DNA of 64,000 bases from Deltaproteobacteria bacterium (GTDB lineage Bacteria; Desulfobacterota; Desulfomonilia; UBA1062), in contig WFSG01000044.1 in NCBI GenBank assembly GCA_015486075.1, positions 29,982-93,981 on the forward strand, read 5' to 3'. The notes under the pieces were generated by a model that was not told where the DNA came from, searched no databases, and was given only the letters and a program-made list of their open reading frames with translations. Both the position numbers and the translations under genes were made by a program. Below, in pieces: positions 43,318 to 52,113 of this stretch (position 1 is the stretch's first letter; each line of letters opens with the position of its first letter).

Positions 43318-43690
43318 GGCCAAAGCAGGTCATAAGCCGGGTTCTGTTTCTGGCAGAGGTTACCCCCTGCCAGGTGGCAATCATTCATCTAGGATAACAG
43401 TTGCCTGTCATCTCAAGCGACCTACCCAGGGGCAGGACGGGCCGCCCTTTAAGCCCCTCTATTGGTCTTGCTCCGGGTGGGGTTTACCTAGCTTTCCAGG
43501 TCACCCTGGAAACTGGTGAGCTCTTACCTCGCCGTTTCACCCTTACTACCCTTTGCAGGATAGCGGTCTATTTTCTGTGGCACTTTCCCTGGGGTTACCC
43601 CCGGTCGCCGTTAGCGACCACCCTTGCCCTGCGGAGCCCGGACTTTCCTCTTGCACCCTAATAGGAGCAAGCGATTGCCTTTCCTGCTTC
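43318..43690 (-). ncRNA. rnpB: RNase P RNA, bacterial class A
   Basis: Catalytic RNA that matures tRNA 5' ends. On the minus strand the conserved GAGGAAAGTCCGGGCTCC block occurs near 43651 and the 3'-region CAGAACCCGGCTTATGACCT near 43330. AGTGCCACAGAAA and GGTAAGAGCTCACC match the helix P4-P10 area. GAAGCAGG at the 5' end pairs with CCTGCTTT at the 3' end as helix P1 (eight pairs). The length near 373 bases is normal for class A. Ends are estimated from P1 pairing and are good to a few bases. A perfect TATAAT lies five bases upstream. Confidence 0.95.
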
Positions 43691-43695
43691 AACCC

Positions 43696-43701
43696 ATTAT
43701 A
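43696..43701 (-). promoter_or_regulatory. -10 box of rnpB
   Basis: TATAAT on the minus strand, five bases before the inferred RNA 5' end. No matching -35 hexamer at 16-18 bases is obvious. Confidence 0.55.
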
Positions 43702-43849
43702 ATTTTTACATATAGTATGCGGATGTTATTTTCAAGAAATAAATAAAAACCACGAGTGGTCTGCATTCTTGCAAATATGCATACTGATTTTGTTGCCTTC
43801 AAGGCACATGCGTGTTACAATAAAAATATATCCGACCAGTGGAGGACAT

Positions 43850-44368
43850 ATGATCTCGCAGAAATTGGTGGACTTGATTGAGGAAAATGCAGAGGAATTG
43901 ACCAACCGTTTCATGAAGGACCTTTTCAGCAGGGAGGAAACCAGGCATTATAAGAAAATACCAGAGGATCGTACGCACGAAAGGGTTTTTGACGTCTACA
44001 AGAGGCTTGGTTCTTGGTTAAGCAAGAAAAGATCCATGAAGGAAGAGATCAAAAAACATTACACGGAGCTGGGCAAACAGAGGTACAAGGAAGGTATCCC
44101 CTTAAACGAAGTAATAATGGCCTTTCTATTGGTAAAGAGACATATTTGGTTATACGTAATGGACAAGCACGTGATAGATTCGGCATATGAGCTACAGGCC
44201 GTCCTAGATTTGAATAACAGGGTTGTCCTGTTCTTCGACAGGATAATTTTTTTCATAGCAATGGGTTACGAGGAAGAGCTCAAGAAGGACCTTGCAAAGG
44301 TTCAGGTAGATTCTTCGTCTGGAAGTCCAGGTTTGTTATCAAGGTTTTTTGGCAGAAAAGAGGTTTGA
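43850..44368 (+). CDS. RsbRD N-terminal-like sensor domain protein
   Basis: A 172-residue soluble helical protein. The start at 43850 has GGAGG four bases upstream. The pattern LIEENAEELTNRFMKDL, RTHERVFDVYKRLGSWL, GIPLNEVIMAFLLVKRHIW and LNNRVVLFFDRIIFFIAMGYEEEL matches the RsbRD_N (globin-fold-like stressosome sensor) group as I remember it. It has no STAS domain and ends in a Ser/Gly-rich tail plus FFGRKEV. Such stand-alone proteins occur near sulfate-respiration genes in deltaproteobacteria. Whether it links to the partner-switching genes at 53-63 kb is open. Confidence 0.65.
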   Translation: MISQKLVDLIEENAEELTNRFMKDLFSREETRHYKKIPEDRTHERVFDVYKRLGSWLSKKRSMKEEIKKHYTELGKQRYKEGIPLNEVIMAFLLVKRHIWLYVMDKHVIDSAYELQAVLDLNNRVVLFFDRIIFFIAMGYEEELKKDLAKVQVDSSSGSPGLLSRFFGRKEV

Positions 44369-44373
44369 TTTCG

Positions 44374-44817
44374 CTATAGCCTGAAGTGTACGTCTGTCTT
44401 GAAAACGCGGCTTGCTGGAAGGTCCAGGATCTTAACACCTAGTCTCTTTGAGATCTCTGAGATTATCTCATTACATCTTCTTCTGTCTCGGCTAATGACG
44501 GTAAACCAGCAGTTGGGTGTTCCACTACGTACGTAGTTGTGAGTTACTTCCGGAAAACTGTTGACAACGGATGCATACCTATCAATCATGTCTTCAGGGA
44601 TCTGCACCCCGCAAAGTGTCGAGACCCAGCCAATCTTTCTCGGGTTTATGGTTGCACCAATCCTCCTTATAATACCCTCTAGCCTTAGCCTCTTTACACG
44701 TTTAAACGCTTCGTACTCACCTATACCGACACTATCTGCAATCTTCCTATAAGGTCTTCTTTCAACCGGAAATGCCTTGCTTATAAATGTGAGGATTTTT
44801 CTGTCTACCTTGTCCAT
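44374..44817 (-). CDS. Siroheme decarboxylase subunit (AhbA/AhbB type, Lrp-like)
   Basis: A 147-residue Lrp/AsnC-fold protein, start at 44817 (MDKVDRKILTFISKAFPVER) with AAGGTG upstream. It resembles the AhbA/AhbB/NirDLGH family, which decarboxylates siroheme to 12,18-didecarboxysiroheme, rather than a DNA-binding regulator: RRIGATINPRKIGWVSTLCG, FPEVTHNYVRSG and ILDLPASRVFKTDVHFRL are the marks. The partner subunit is not in the window. It directly follows ahbD, which performs the last step of the same heme route. Which of AhbA or AhbB it is remains unresolved. Confidence 0.85.
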   Translation of the reverse strand: MDKVDRKILTFISKAFPVERRPYRKIADSVGIGEYEAFKRVKRLRLEGIIRRIGATINPRKIGWVSTLCGVQIPEDMIDRYASVVNSFPEVTHNYVRSGTPNCWFTVISRDRRRCNEIISEISKRLGVKILDLPASRVFKTDVHFRL

Positions 44818-44833
44818 TGCACCTTGGCATGAT

Positions 44834-45817
44834 TTAATACCAGCATATGGGATCGAATTCAAGGTAGTCCCCCAGGACTTCGTATGCCCTTGCCCTGCAA
44901 CCTCCGCATACATCTTTGTACTCGCAGCTACCGCATTTACCCTTTAATAATGATTCGTCTCTCAGGTTGATGAGGGTGGGTGAAGTAGACCATATCTCTG
45001 CAAACGGTTTTTCTCTGATATCTCCACATGGTATTTGCAGAAACCCGCACGGTTGAACTATACCAGTAGAAGATACAAATCCGAAGCCTGTGCCTGCAAG
45101 GCAGCCCTTGGTTGTTATGGGTTCTTTGTTTTCCTTCAAGAGCCTATAGAACTGTGGTGCACAGGTGGCCTTGCATTCTATCCTAGCCTCCTTATACACA
45201 TAAAAGAAACCCTTTAGCATTTCCCTGTATTCCTCTATCTTTGCCGGTTCTAGTGAATGTCCCCTGCCGGTTGGCACAAGAAAAAACACGTGCCAGGCCA
45301 TGGCACCAAGGTCTTTGACAAAGGATGGAAAGCTTTTCATCTGGTGCACGTTCATGGCCGCCACAGTGGTGTTTATCTGGAATGGTATACCAGAAGAGCC
45401 CAGTATACTTATACCCTTGAGCGCCATGTCGAACGCGCCAGGCATACCCCTGAACTCGTCATGCACCTTTGCAGTTACACCATCAAGGCTTACAGAGACG
45501 CGGGCAATGCCAGAATCCTTTATTTTTATCGCCTTTTCACGGGTGATGAGAGATCCATTAGTGGCGAGTGTCATCCTCAGCCCGATTTTAGAGCCGTATG
45601 ATGCTAGTTCAAAGATATCAGGTCTCATCAGGGGCTCGCCACCAGAGAGTATAACCATCCTTGTCCCGAACTTGGCAAGGTCATGTAGGAGATGTTTACC
45701 TTCTGCTGTATCAAGTTCCAACGGGTCTCTTGTCTTCACAGCAGAGGCCCTGCAATGAAGGCAGGCCAGGTTGCAGACCCTTGTTACCTCCCACGCAAGG
45801 ATGAAAGGTGGCCTCAT
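44834..45817 (-). CDS. ahbD: Heme b synthase, radical SAM (AhbD)
   Basis: A 327-residue radical SAM enzyme. The cluster motif is CNLACLHC (Cys15, Cys19, Cys22) and the C-terminal SPASM-like cluster ligands include [17 protein letters not shown] and [18 protein letters not shown]. The start [27 protein letters not shown] and C-terminal [12 protein letters not shown] fit AhbD, which converts the two propionates of Fe-coproporphyrin III to vinyls; AhbC has a longer, different N-terminus. Overlaps hemB by four bases. Works in anaerobic heme synthesis from siroheme. Confidence 0.9.
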   Translation of the reverse strand: MRPPFILAWEVTRVCNLACLHCRASAVKTRDPLELDTAEGKHLLHDLAKFGTRMVILSGGEPLMRPDIFELASYGSKIGLRMTLATNGSLITREKAIKIKDSGIARVSVSLDGVTAKVHDEFRGMPGAFDMALKGISILGSSGIPFQINTTVAAMNVHQMKSFPSFVKDLGAMAWHVFFLVPTGRGHSLEPAKIEEYREMLKGFFYVYKEARIECKATCAPQFYRLLKENKEPITTKGCLAGTGFGFVSSTGIVQPCGFLQIPCGDIREKPFAEIWSTSPTLINLRDESLLKGKCGSCEYKDVCGGCRARAYEVLGDYLEFDPICWY

Positions 45818-46785
45818 GTTATAAGTCTCGCAACTGTAGGTGCGAAGTATGTTATGATGATATCGGCACCTGCTCTTTTTATAGCCGTGAGACTTTCCAT
45901 GATCACGGAGTCCTCGTCGAGCCAGCCGTTTGTAGCGGCAGCCTTTATCATGGAATATTCTCCTGATACTTGGTAGGCCACAAGCGGCGTGTCAAATTCC
46001 TCTGAGACCACCCTTAGCACATCCAGATACGGCATTGCGGGCTTTACCATTAGGAAATCCGCTCCTTCTTCCACATCTAGCATTGCTTCCCTCAATGCTT
46101 CCCTCACGTTTGCGGGATCCATCTGGTACCCCTTACGATCGCCGAACGCCGGGCTTGAGTCTGCAGCCTCCCTGAAAGGCCCATAGAATGCAGATGCATA
46201 CTTTATGGCATAGCTCATAATGGGTACTTGTTCAAAACCACCTTCATCAAGAGCATCCCTTATGACTCCCACTCCTCCGTCCATCATGCCTGAGGGTGCA
46301 ACTATGTCAGCCCCTGCATTGGCATGGGATAGCGCTATCTTTGCAATTACTTCCAGCGTGTCGTCGTTTGACACCTCGCCCTGTTCCGTCAGTATACCGC
46401 AGTGCCCATGGTCAGTATACTCACACATACACACGTCGGTTATGACTAATAACTCTGGAGCAGCATCCTTGATGGCCTTTACTGCTTTCTGCACTATGCC
46501 GTTTTTCTTATATGCCTCCCTGCCAAGTGGATCCTTCTTTAGTGGTATGCCGAACAGAATCACCGCGGGTATCCCGAGCTTCTCCACCTCTTTTACTGGT
46601 TCCCTTAGCATGTCAAGGGAATACCTGAATTGGCCAGGCATGGCTCCAATGGGTTCCTTTATGGATTTGCCCTCCTTTATAAACAGGGGATAAACCAGGT
46701 CATCCGTTGAGATCTTTGTCTCTCTGACCATTCTTCTTATTGTTTTGGTACGCCTGAGCCTCCTCGGCCTGTTCTCAGGAAACAT
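45814..46785 (-). CDS. hemB: Delta-aminolevulinic acid dehydratase (porphobilinogen synthase)
   Basis: A 323-residue cytoplasmic enzyme joining two aminolevulinates to porphobilinogen. The start at 46785 ([13 protein letters not shown]) has GAGGAGG; an upstream ATG at 46827 lacks a site. The zinc motif [14 protein letters not shown] with three Cys marks the zinc-dependent class, and Schiff-base lysines lie in [13 protein letters not shown] and [12 protein letters not shown]. With ahbD and the siroheme decarboxylase downstream it forms a short heme operon. Confidence 0.97.
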   Translation of the reverse strand: MFPENRPRRLRRTKTIRRMVRETKISTDDLVYPLFIKEGKSIKEPIGAMPGQFRYSLDMLREPVKEVEKLGIPAVILFGIPLKKDPLGREAYKKNGIVQKAVKAIKDAAPELLVITDVCMCEYTDHGHCGILTEQGEVSNDDTLEVIAKIALSHANAGADIVAPSGMMDGGVGVIRDALDEGGFEQVPIMSYAIKYASAFYGPFREAADSSPAFGDRKGYQMDPANVREALREAMLDVEEGADFLMVKPAMPYLDVLRVVSEEFDTPLVAYQVSGEYSMIKAAATNGWLDEDSVIMESLTAIKRAGADIIITYFAPTVARLIT

Positions 46786-46941
46786 TGTAATCTCCTCCTC
46801 TCTGGCAATATTAAGTGTTAAAAGCACATGTTGGCTGGCATGTCAAAGACCTTGAGGAAGACCCCCAAGGATGTACTGAAAGGCACTGAAAGCCGGGACT
46901 AGATACACAAGCTAGCAAGATAAAAAAGGCTCAAAGTGCTC

Positions 46942-49900
46942 CTAGATCCTATTCTGATGGGCAAATGTGCCTACCACGTTTGCTTCATTGAGTTTATCGT
47001 CCTTTATGGACTTTAGGTATATGCCTACCTGAGATACTATGTCACCCATACCATCGAAAAACAAGTTCACAACAGGGGAAGCCATGTACTGTGGGTTGGA
47101 CTGGAATATGTAGGAAGTAATCCTGCCAGGCATACAACCAAAGGGAGCACAATTTACAACCAGACTTGCTCCCTGATCCGAGAATATCTTTGCCCTTCCC
47201 AGAGTGAGTATTGCCTCCCCTTCGAACTCGAAAGGTATAAACAAGCTTGCTTCATTTATTACCTCATCTATATTGGGTTCTGCCATGTCATCCAGTACTG
47301 GGGAGAAAAGCCTCAGGATCTCGTGCTCAATCTTGTGGAGATAGTGGTTCTTAATATAGGCAAATGCCCTGCTCTTTATACCCTCCTTTGTAGCGACCAG
47401 CCTGTCGACGTAGTGTATCCACTCTGTCATGGGTGATAGCCACGCCTCTCCACCCGATTTTTCTATAACGTCTACAAGGTGCTGGTTTGAAAAATTATTC
47501 ATCCTTACAAATATCTCGCCCACGATACCCACGACAGGTTTCCTGGGCTGGTCATAGTCTACGGTTTTCATCAGGTCATGCACGAAAGACCTTATATAAT
47601 CGTCCCATGGGAGGCCCTGCTCCATGAGAGAACAGAGCTCGCTGAGTGCATTATCAAATACAGCCACTGCCTTATCCCAGTCAGGCATGTAAGGCACTGT
47701 CCTGCACCTGAGCTTGAAAAGGTCATCGCCTAGGCATATGGCCTTCCACACCTCTTTTCTCATGGCAGGGGTCAGAAAGTCATAGCCATCTTCTGATGTG
47801 GGTGAAAAGATGGCAGCGTTTTTTACACCGGCACGATCAAGTATCTTTGACTGTAACGTGGCATACTGACCATACCTGCAAGGGCCCTCTGCTCGGGGCA
47901 TAATAAGTATGTTGTTCGTATCCTTCTCGCTTGGCCTTGAGTCCCTTGCAATGGAGAGAAACTTGCCAATGGTTACTGCTGCAGGCAGGCACTCGCTTCC
48001 TCGGCAGAAAGACTTGCCAAGTATGCACTCGTCACCTGTTTCCTCACCAGTATTAAAGGCATTATAGCCAAACCTCCTTAGCGTTGCAGCCCAGAGCTGG
48101 GGTGTGTATGGATGTATCTGCGGGATCCATATCTTCGTGTTATCCCGTATGTCCTTTAACTTATACTTTATATTCAGACTTGGTATGGCACTAGTCCTAC
48201 TTTCAGGGATCCTGTATTGGTCAACCATGTCAAGAAATGCTTCGATCCTTGTCTGGTAACCTGTTGATGAACCGTGCTCATCCATCTCCAGTATGAGATA
48301 GGGTTTGTTTCTTGATATCTCCTCAAAATAACTGAGCATAAAGGAGTCAGGCCCGCAGGAAAAGTTGGAAATAACAAGAGGAAACAAGTTGGGTCTCTTA
48401 CTTATAGCAAGTGCCTTTTTCAGTATTCTCTGCCCCTGATACCAGTACATATCGGGGTACATGTCGACTATCTCCTTGTTGCTTACCTCCTCGGGCAGTA
48501 TATCCATGTTTATAACCCTGTACCCTAGGGATTCTACGAGGTCTGGTATGTTCAGGTTGAGTATCCTGTGATAGAGATTGTAGGGCCTGCCAAGTATAAC
48601 GATTGTCTTTTCATTGTCAGGTATCTCATCCAGTATATGCCTAGCCTTGTACACGATATTCTTTCTGTACTTTTCAAGTTCGCTAATACCTTCTTTTACT
48701 GCTCTTTTTATCCTGGTAAGCGCTATGCCATCTAGGCCTATGTCATCTAGCAGTGACTTAATCTCCTTTGCTTGCCAGCCTACTTCCCTGGCCAAATCTA
48801 TGGAGGGGGCCAGCACTCTCGACCTGTATGAGGGTGATTTGAAGATACTTGCCATACCTGTTACAAAGGGGCAATACAGACTCCTTGGTCTTATGCGGGG
48901 ATCCTTCTCCTCCTGGATTAGGTAGGGGATGAGAACCTTATTTTCCTTGTACTTGTCTATAATAACGCTGGCTGATGCCATTGCCAACTTGGCAGGGTAG
49001 CAAAAGTCTCCAGTGCCTATGTTGCCAAGTTCTTTCTTTATTTCACCGTCGCTTGGGTAGACAACCTCGACATCAAACCCAAGGTTATTACCGATCAAGT
49101 TCCAGAAAGGCAGGTATTCCTCGTAAAGGGTAAGGGCTGGCATCTTGAGGTGCACACGGTTATTGTTTCCATCCCTGGGCTGGTATTCACGTAGAAGCGT
49201 ATTTCTTATTTCAAAAGATGGATTTGGTTCCTTTCCCTTTGCAGTGGCCGAGTCAGGTTCCTTTCCACACATGTAGCCCCAGCTCATTCTCTTGCCACCA
49301 AAATTGACTATCGTTATTCTACAGTTGTTCTCACATGCCCTGCAGTTTACCTCCCTGATCTTGACCTCGGGTATATCAAGGCCGTTGAATTTGGTCTTGC
49401 CCTTTGTCCTTTCCCCTGCTATCAAGGCCACACCAAAGGCCCCCATTACGTGGCAAAAGGGTGATACAATGACACGAGCACCTGTTAGCTGTTCAAGGGC
49501 AGCTACGAGCCCTTTGTTCCTGGCGGTTGCACCCTGGAATACTATCCTTTGCTTGTTGTAATACTTGTTGCCTACCACGCGGTTTAGGTAATTCTTGAAT
49601 ATGGAGACAAGCACGCCTGCCATTATTCTCTTCTTGGGTTGGCCTGCCTTAAGCTGCCTGGTGACCTCTTGACCCATGAAGACCGTGCAACGGTCTGAGT
49701 TGGCGAGTGGCCTTACTCCCATAACCTCTTCCCCAATGTCGTCAAGCTTCATGTTAAGTATATTGGCCTGCTCCTCCACAAACGAACCTGTTCCTGCGGC
49801 ACACACGTAGTTCATGTTAACATCCACGATACGTCCCTGCTCCAAGCGTATGAATTTGGAGTCCTGGCCCCCTATCTCGAATATAGTCTCCACCTTGGGG

Positions 49901-51120
49901 TCAAGCGTGAGTGCACCCCTGGCATGGGCCGTGATTTCGTTTATTATGGCATCTGCCCCTATTATCTCACCGATAAGCTTCCTTCCTGACCCTGTTGTAC
50001 CGCACGCCGTGATCTTGAGTTCAATATTTAGGTGTTCCACTAGTGCCTTTATGGAGCCGAAGACGCTTCTTGTTGCATCAATGGGTTTTCCCGAGGTCTT
50101 GGTATATATGTCGGCCCTTATGTTGTTTGAGTTGTCAACCAAGACAGCCTTTGTTGATGTCGAGCCTATGTCAACACCAAGATAGGCATCCAGTGCCTCA
50201 CCACGTGAGAGGTCATGCCACACCTCGTTACCAAGGTCATCCTTGTCCCTTCGCATCTCCCTGAGCGGGAAAGGACTTTTCTCTAGCGCAAGGGGCCTTG
50301 CATCCGACACCTCGAATGACATGGGCTTTAGAGATGTTAATGCTTGTATCAGGCCATCAAATCTGTTGCCATTGTTCGCCCTTGCCATCCTGGCAAGGGC
50401 TATTGCCCTGAAAAATGCTGGGTTCTCTGCAATAGTTATGAAGGGCATCCTTTTCGACAGGTAATGCCGTATATGGGGGTTCGCAAGTAGTCCGCCAGCT
50501 GCAAGTATACCCTTCCCATCGGGTATTCGTCCGCCGAATACACTCTTTAGCCCGGAGATCACCATGCCTCGGCACAGACCATTGTACATAGCCTGTGGGC
50601 TGTACCCTTCCTGTTGCAGATGAATCAGGTCTGTCTTGGCAAATACAGCACACCTCGTAGCAACAAGGGGGGCATCCTCCTCTATAGGTATTGAGGATAT
50701 GTCTTGCATGCTGAGTCCAAGTCTCTTCATCTGCTCGTCAAGAAAGGACCCTGTTCCAGAGGCACAGGGTGGGTTGGTCTGATAGTTCATGATGCGTCCC
50801 TTTGGGTCTATCTCAATTAGTTCTATGTCCTGGGCACCCATGATGAGAAGTTTCCTCAGGTCGTAGTTGTTCTTCAGGTACTCTATCTCTGCTAAGGTAC
50901 CGTCATACCGCCATCTTTCTATACCGTCCCCCTGGATGTTACCTGACAGGCAGACATTGGCATCCTGCACATTCATATGTGTTATTTCCTCAAGGAGCAT
51001 CTCCTTTGGTGATCCCCTGTGGTGTAGAATCGTACTGTAGATAGGCCTTAGATCCGAGTCCTCGTACCATATCTTGAGGTATGAGCTGCCAATGTCAATT
51101 CCCAAGCTGGTGCGTTTCAT
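46942..51120 (-). CDS. Fused 2-hydroxyacyl-CoA dehydratase activase / reductase-type protein
   Basis: A 1392-residue protein. Two BcrA/BadF/HgdC-type ASKHA ATPase domains occur in tandem (~1-245 and ~312-565), starting SLGIDIGSSYLK and YLGVDIGSTSTKAV. Each has its iron-sulfur cysteine in PCASGTGSFLDEQ (Cys119) and VCAAGTGSFVEEQ (Cys440). A DUF2229-like region follows (~650-880), then an HgdB/FldB-type dehydratase-like half to the end. Such YjiL/YjiM-like fusions relate to ATP-driven low-potential reductases, including double-cubane cluster proteins. ATP hydrolysis probably injects electrons into a difficult reduction; the substrate is unknown. It stands alone, with GGGAGAG upstream of the ATG. 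Confidence 0.88.
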   Translation of the reverse strand: MKRTSLGIDIGSSYLKIWYEDSDLRPIYSTILHHRGSPKEMLLEEITHMNVQDANVCLSGNIQGDGIERWRYDGTLAEIEYLKNNYDLRKLLIMGAQDIELIEIDPKGRIMNYQTNPPCASGTGSFLDEQMKRLGLSMQDISSIPIEEDAPLVATRCAVFAKTDLIHLQQEGYSPQAMYNGLCRGMVISGLKSVFGGRIPDGKGILAAGGLLANPHIRHYLSKRMPFITIAENPAFFRAIALARMARANNGNRFDGLIQALTSLKPMSFEVSDARPLALEKSPFPLREMRRDKDDLGNEVWHDLSRGEALDAYLGVDIGSTSTKAVLVDNSNNIRADIYTKTSGKPIDATRSVFGSIKALVEHLNIELKITACGTTGSGRKLIGEIIGADAIINEITAHARGALTLDPKVETIFEIGGQDSKFIRLEQGRIVDVNMNYVCAAGTGSFVEEQANILNMKLDDIGEEVMGVRPLANSDRCTVFMGQEVTRQLKAGQPKKRIMAGVLVSIFKNYLNRVVGNKYYNKQRIVFQGATARNKGLVAALEQLTGARVIVSPFCHVMGAFGVALIAGERTKGKTKFNGLDIPEVKIREVNCRACENNCRITIVNFGGKRMSWGYMCGKEPDSATAKGKEPNPSFEIRNTLLREYQPRDGNNNRVHLKMPALTLYEEYLPFWNLIGNNLGFDVEVVYPSDGEIKKELGNIGTGDFCYPAKLAMASASVIIDKYKENKVLIPYLIQEEKDPRIRPRSLYCPFVTGMASIFKSPSYRSRVLAPSIDLAREVGWQAKEIKSLLDDIGLDGIALTRIKRAVKEGISELEKYRKNIVYKARHILDEIPDNEKTIVILGRPYNLYHRILNLNIPDLVESLGYRVINMDILPEEVSNKEIVDMYPDMYWYQGQRILKKALAISKRPNLFPLVISNFSCGPDSFMLSYFEEISRNKPYLILEMDEHGSSTGYQTRIEAFLDMVDQYRIPESRTSAIPSLNIKYKLKDIRDNTKIWIPQIHPYTPQLWAATLRRFGYNAFNTGEETGDECILGKSFCRGSECLPAAVTIGKFLSIARDSRPSEKDTNNILIMPRAEGPCRYGQYATLQSKILDRAGVKNAAIFSPTSEDGYDFLTPAMRKEVWKAICLGDDLFKLRCRTVPYMPDWDKAVAVFDNALSELCSLMEQGLPWDDYIRSFVHDLMKTVDYDQPRKPVVGIVGEIFVRMNNFSNQHLVDVIEKSGGEAWLSPMTEWIHYVDRLVATKEGIKSRAFAYIKNHYLHKIEHEILRLFSPVLDDMAEPNIDEVINEASLFIPFEFEGEAILTLGRAKIFSDQGASLVVNCAPFGCMPGRITSYIFQSNPQYMASPVVNLFFDGMGDIVSQVGIYLKSIKDDKLNEANVVGTFAHQNRI

Positions 51121-51302
51121 ATTGAGTCTCTCCCTGTAAATGCATTTTATTGTGTTTATAAATAATCAGCATGGCTTTGAATCAATTAAGACAAGTCTAC
51201 GGGCAAATCAACAGGAAACATGGGATCAAGTAATTATTTTATCAAAACGGGCCTGTGCACTCGCGTAGTTTACTTGGACTAAATGAGCGGTTACTACCCT
51301 TG

Positions 51303-51872
51303 TCAGATATCAAGAATGCTTGCTATGTCATCCCAGTCATCCACTTTATAAAACGGGTGATGGTCCTTGTTCCATGGTTGATTGTATACAACAGGTACGA
51401 TGTCAGCCTTTTCAAGCATGTAACACGTATCGAGCCTGTCATCCACGAAGTACTTTATGCCATGTTCCTTTAGTACTGGTAACTTCCTTGTATTTTCTCC
51501 TGTTGCAAAAACTTGTATGGATGCAGGGTCGATCTGTGGAAAATGCTTTTTGAACCACAAGAGCACTGGTTCTCCGTACGGCCTTGCAGTTACCAGTAGT
51601 AATCCTGTCCTAGAGGATATCCTGGGTAGGACCTCGGATGCACCTTTGTTGGGCATTATGTTTACCTCGTGGGGTCTGCATGTAAGGGTCTCTATGATAT
51701 CATCAACTGCCTGTCTTTTTGCATCTATTATATTCATGAAGTCGTATTCAGTTATGTGCTCGTAATCTATAATTAGTCCATACTTTTCCCTTGCAATCTC
51801 TATGAATGTTCTGAACGTGTCCGCTACTACCCCGTCAAAGTCAAAGGCTGTCTTTTCAATCTCCAGCTTCAC
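51303..51872 (-). CDS. HAD-superfamily phosphatase (5'-nucleotidase-like)
   Basis: About 189 residues from GTG 51872, which has a GGGAG site eight bases upstream; a longer ATG start at 51932 is poorly supported. HAD motif I is FDFDGVVAD (nucleophile and acid Asp), motif II LLVTARPYG, motif III Lys in TRKLPVLKEH and motif IV YFVDDRLDTC. The layout recalls the NT5C deoxyribonucleotidase group. Substrate unknown. Single gene, divergent from the radical SAM gene. Confidence 0.85.
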   Translation of the reverse strand: MKLEIEKTAFDFDGVVADTFRTFIEIAREKYGLIIDYEHITEYDFMNIIDAKRQAVDDIIETLTCRPHEVNIMPNKGASEVLPRISSRTGLLLVTARPYGEPVLLWFKKHFPQIDPASIQVFATGENTRKLPVLKEHGIKYFVDDRLDTCYMLEKADIVPVVYNQPWNKDHHPFYKVDDWDDIASILDI

Positions 51873-51909
51873 AAGGTGTTCTCCCTCGAGAATATTTGCC
51901 AATACAATA

Positions 51910-51940
51910 CAACAAATTTTGCACAAAGGCAATTTTGTTG
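51910..51940. repeat. Imperfect inverted repeat upstream of the HAD and radical SAM genes
   Basis: CAACAAA (51910-51916) and TTTGTTG (51934-51940) form a seven-base dyad around 17 bases that themselves contain TTTTGC and GCAAT. It lies about 40 bases before the HAD start and could be an operator or a small RNA hairpin. Confidence 0.4.
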
Positions 51941-51959
51941 GAAACGATTAAGGCCGTAG

Positions 51960-51979
51960 TATGCAATAGATATGCAATA
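51960..51979. repeat. Tandem TATGCAATA direct repeat, 11-base period
   Basis: TATGCAATA occurs at 51960-51968 and again at 51971-51979, one DNA helical turn apart, followed by CATATTTTT, in the divergent gap between the HAD and radical SAM genes. The spacing fits two protomers binding one face. ATGCAATA also occurs at 3954-3961 in the gap before the lipoprotein gene. Confidence 0.45.
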
Positions 51980-52113
51980 CATATTTTTCTGCGTACTGTG
52001 GGGGCAATCTATGGCAATGGATCCATAACGATTATGTATTAAAAGATACCCGAGATGAATCTGGTTAAGAAGAATATTGCGTTCCAAGGCCAGCTAGATT
52101 ATCCATTGTATCT

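Noticed and set aside
44834..45817. Assignment of the radical SAM heme enzyme as AhbC
   Set aside because: The short N-terminus ([13 protein letters not shown]) and the C-terminal [16 protein letters not shown] match AhbD rather than AhbC, which has a longer N-terminus.
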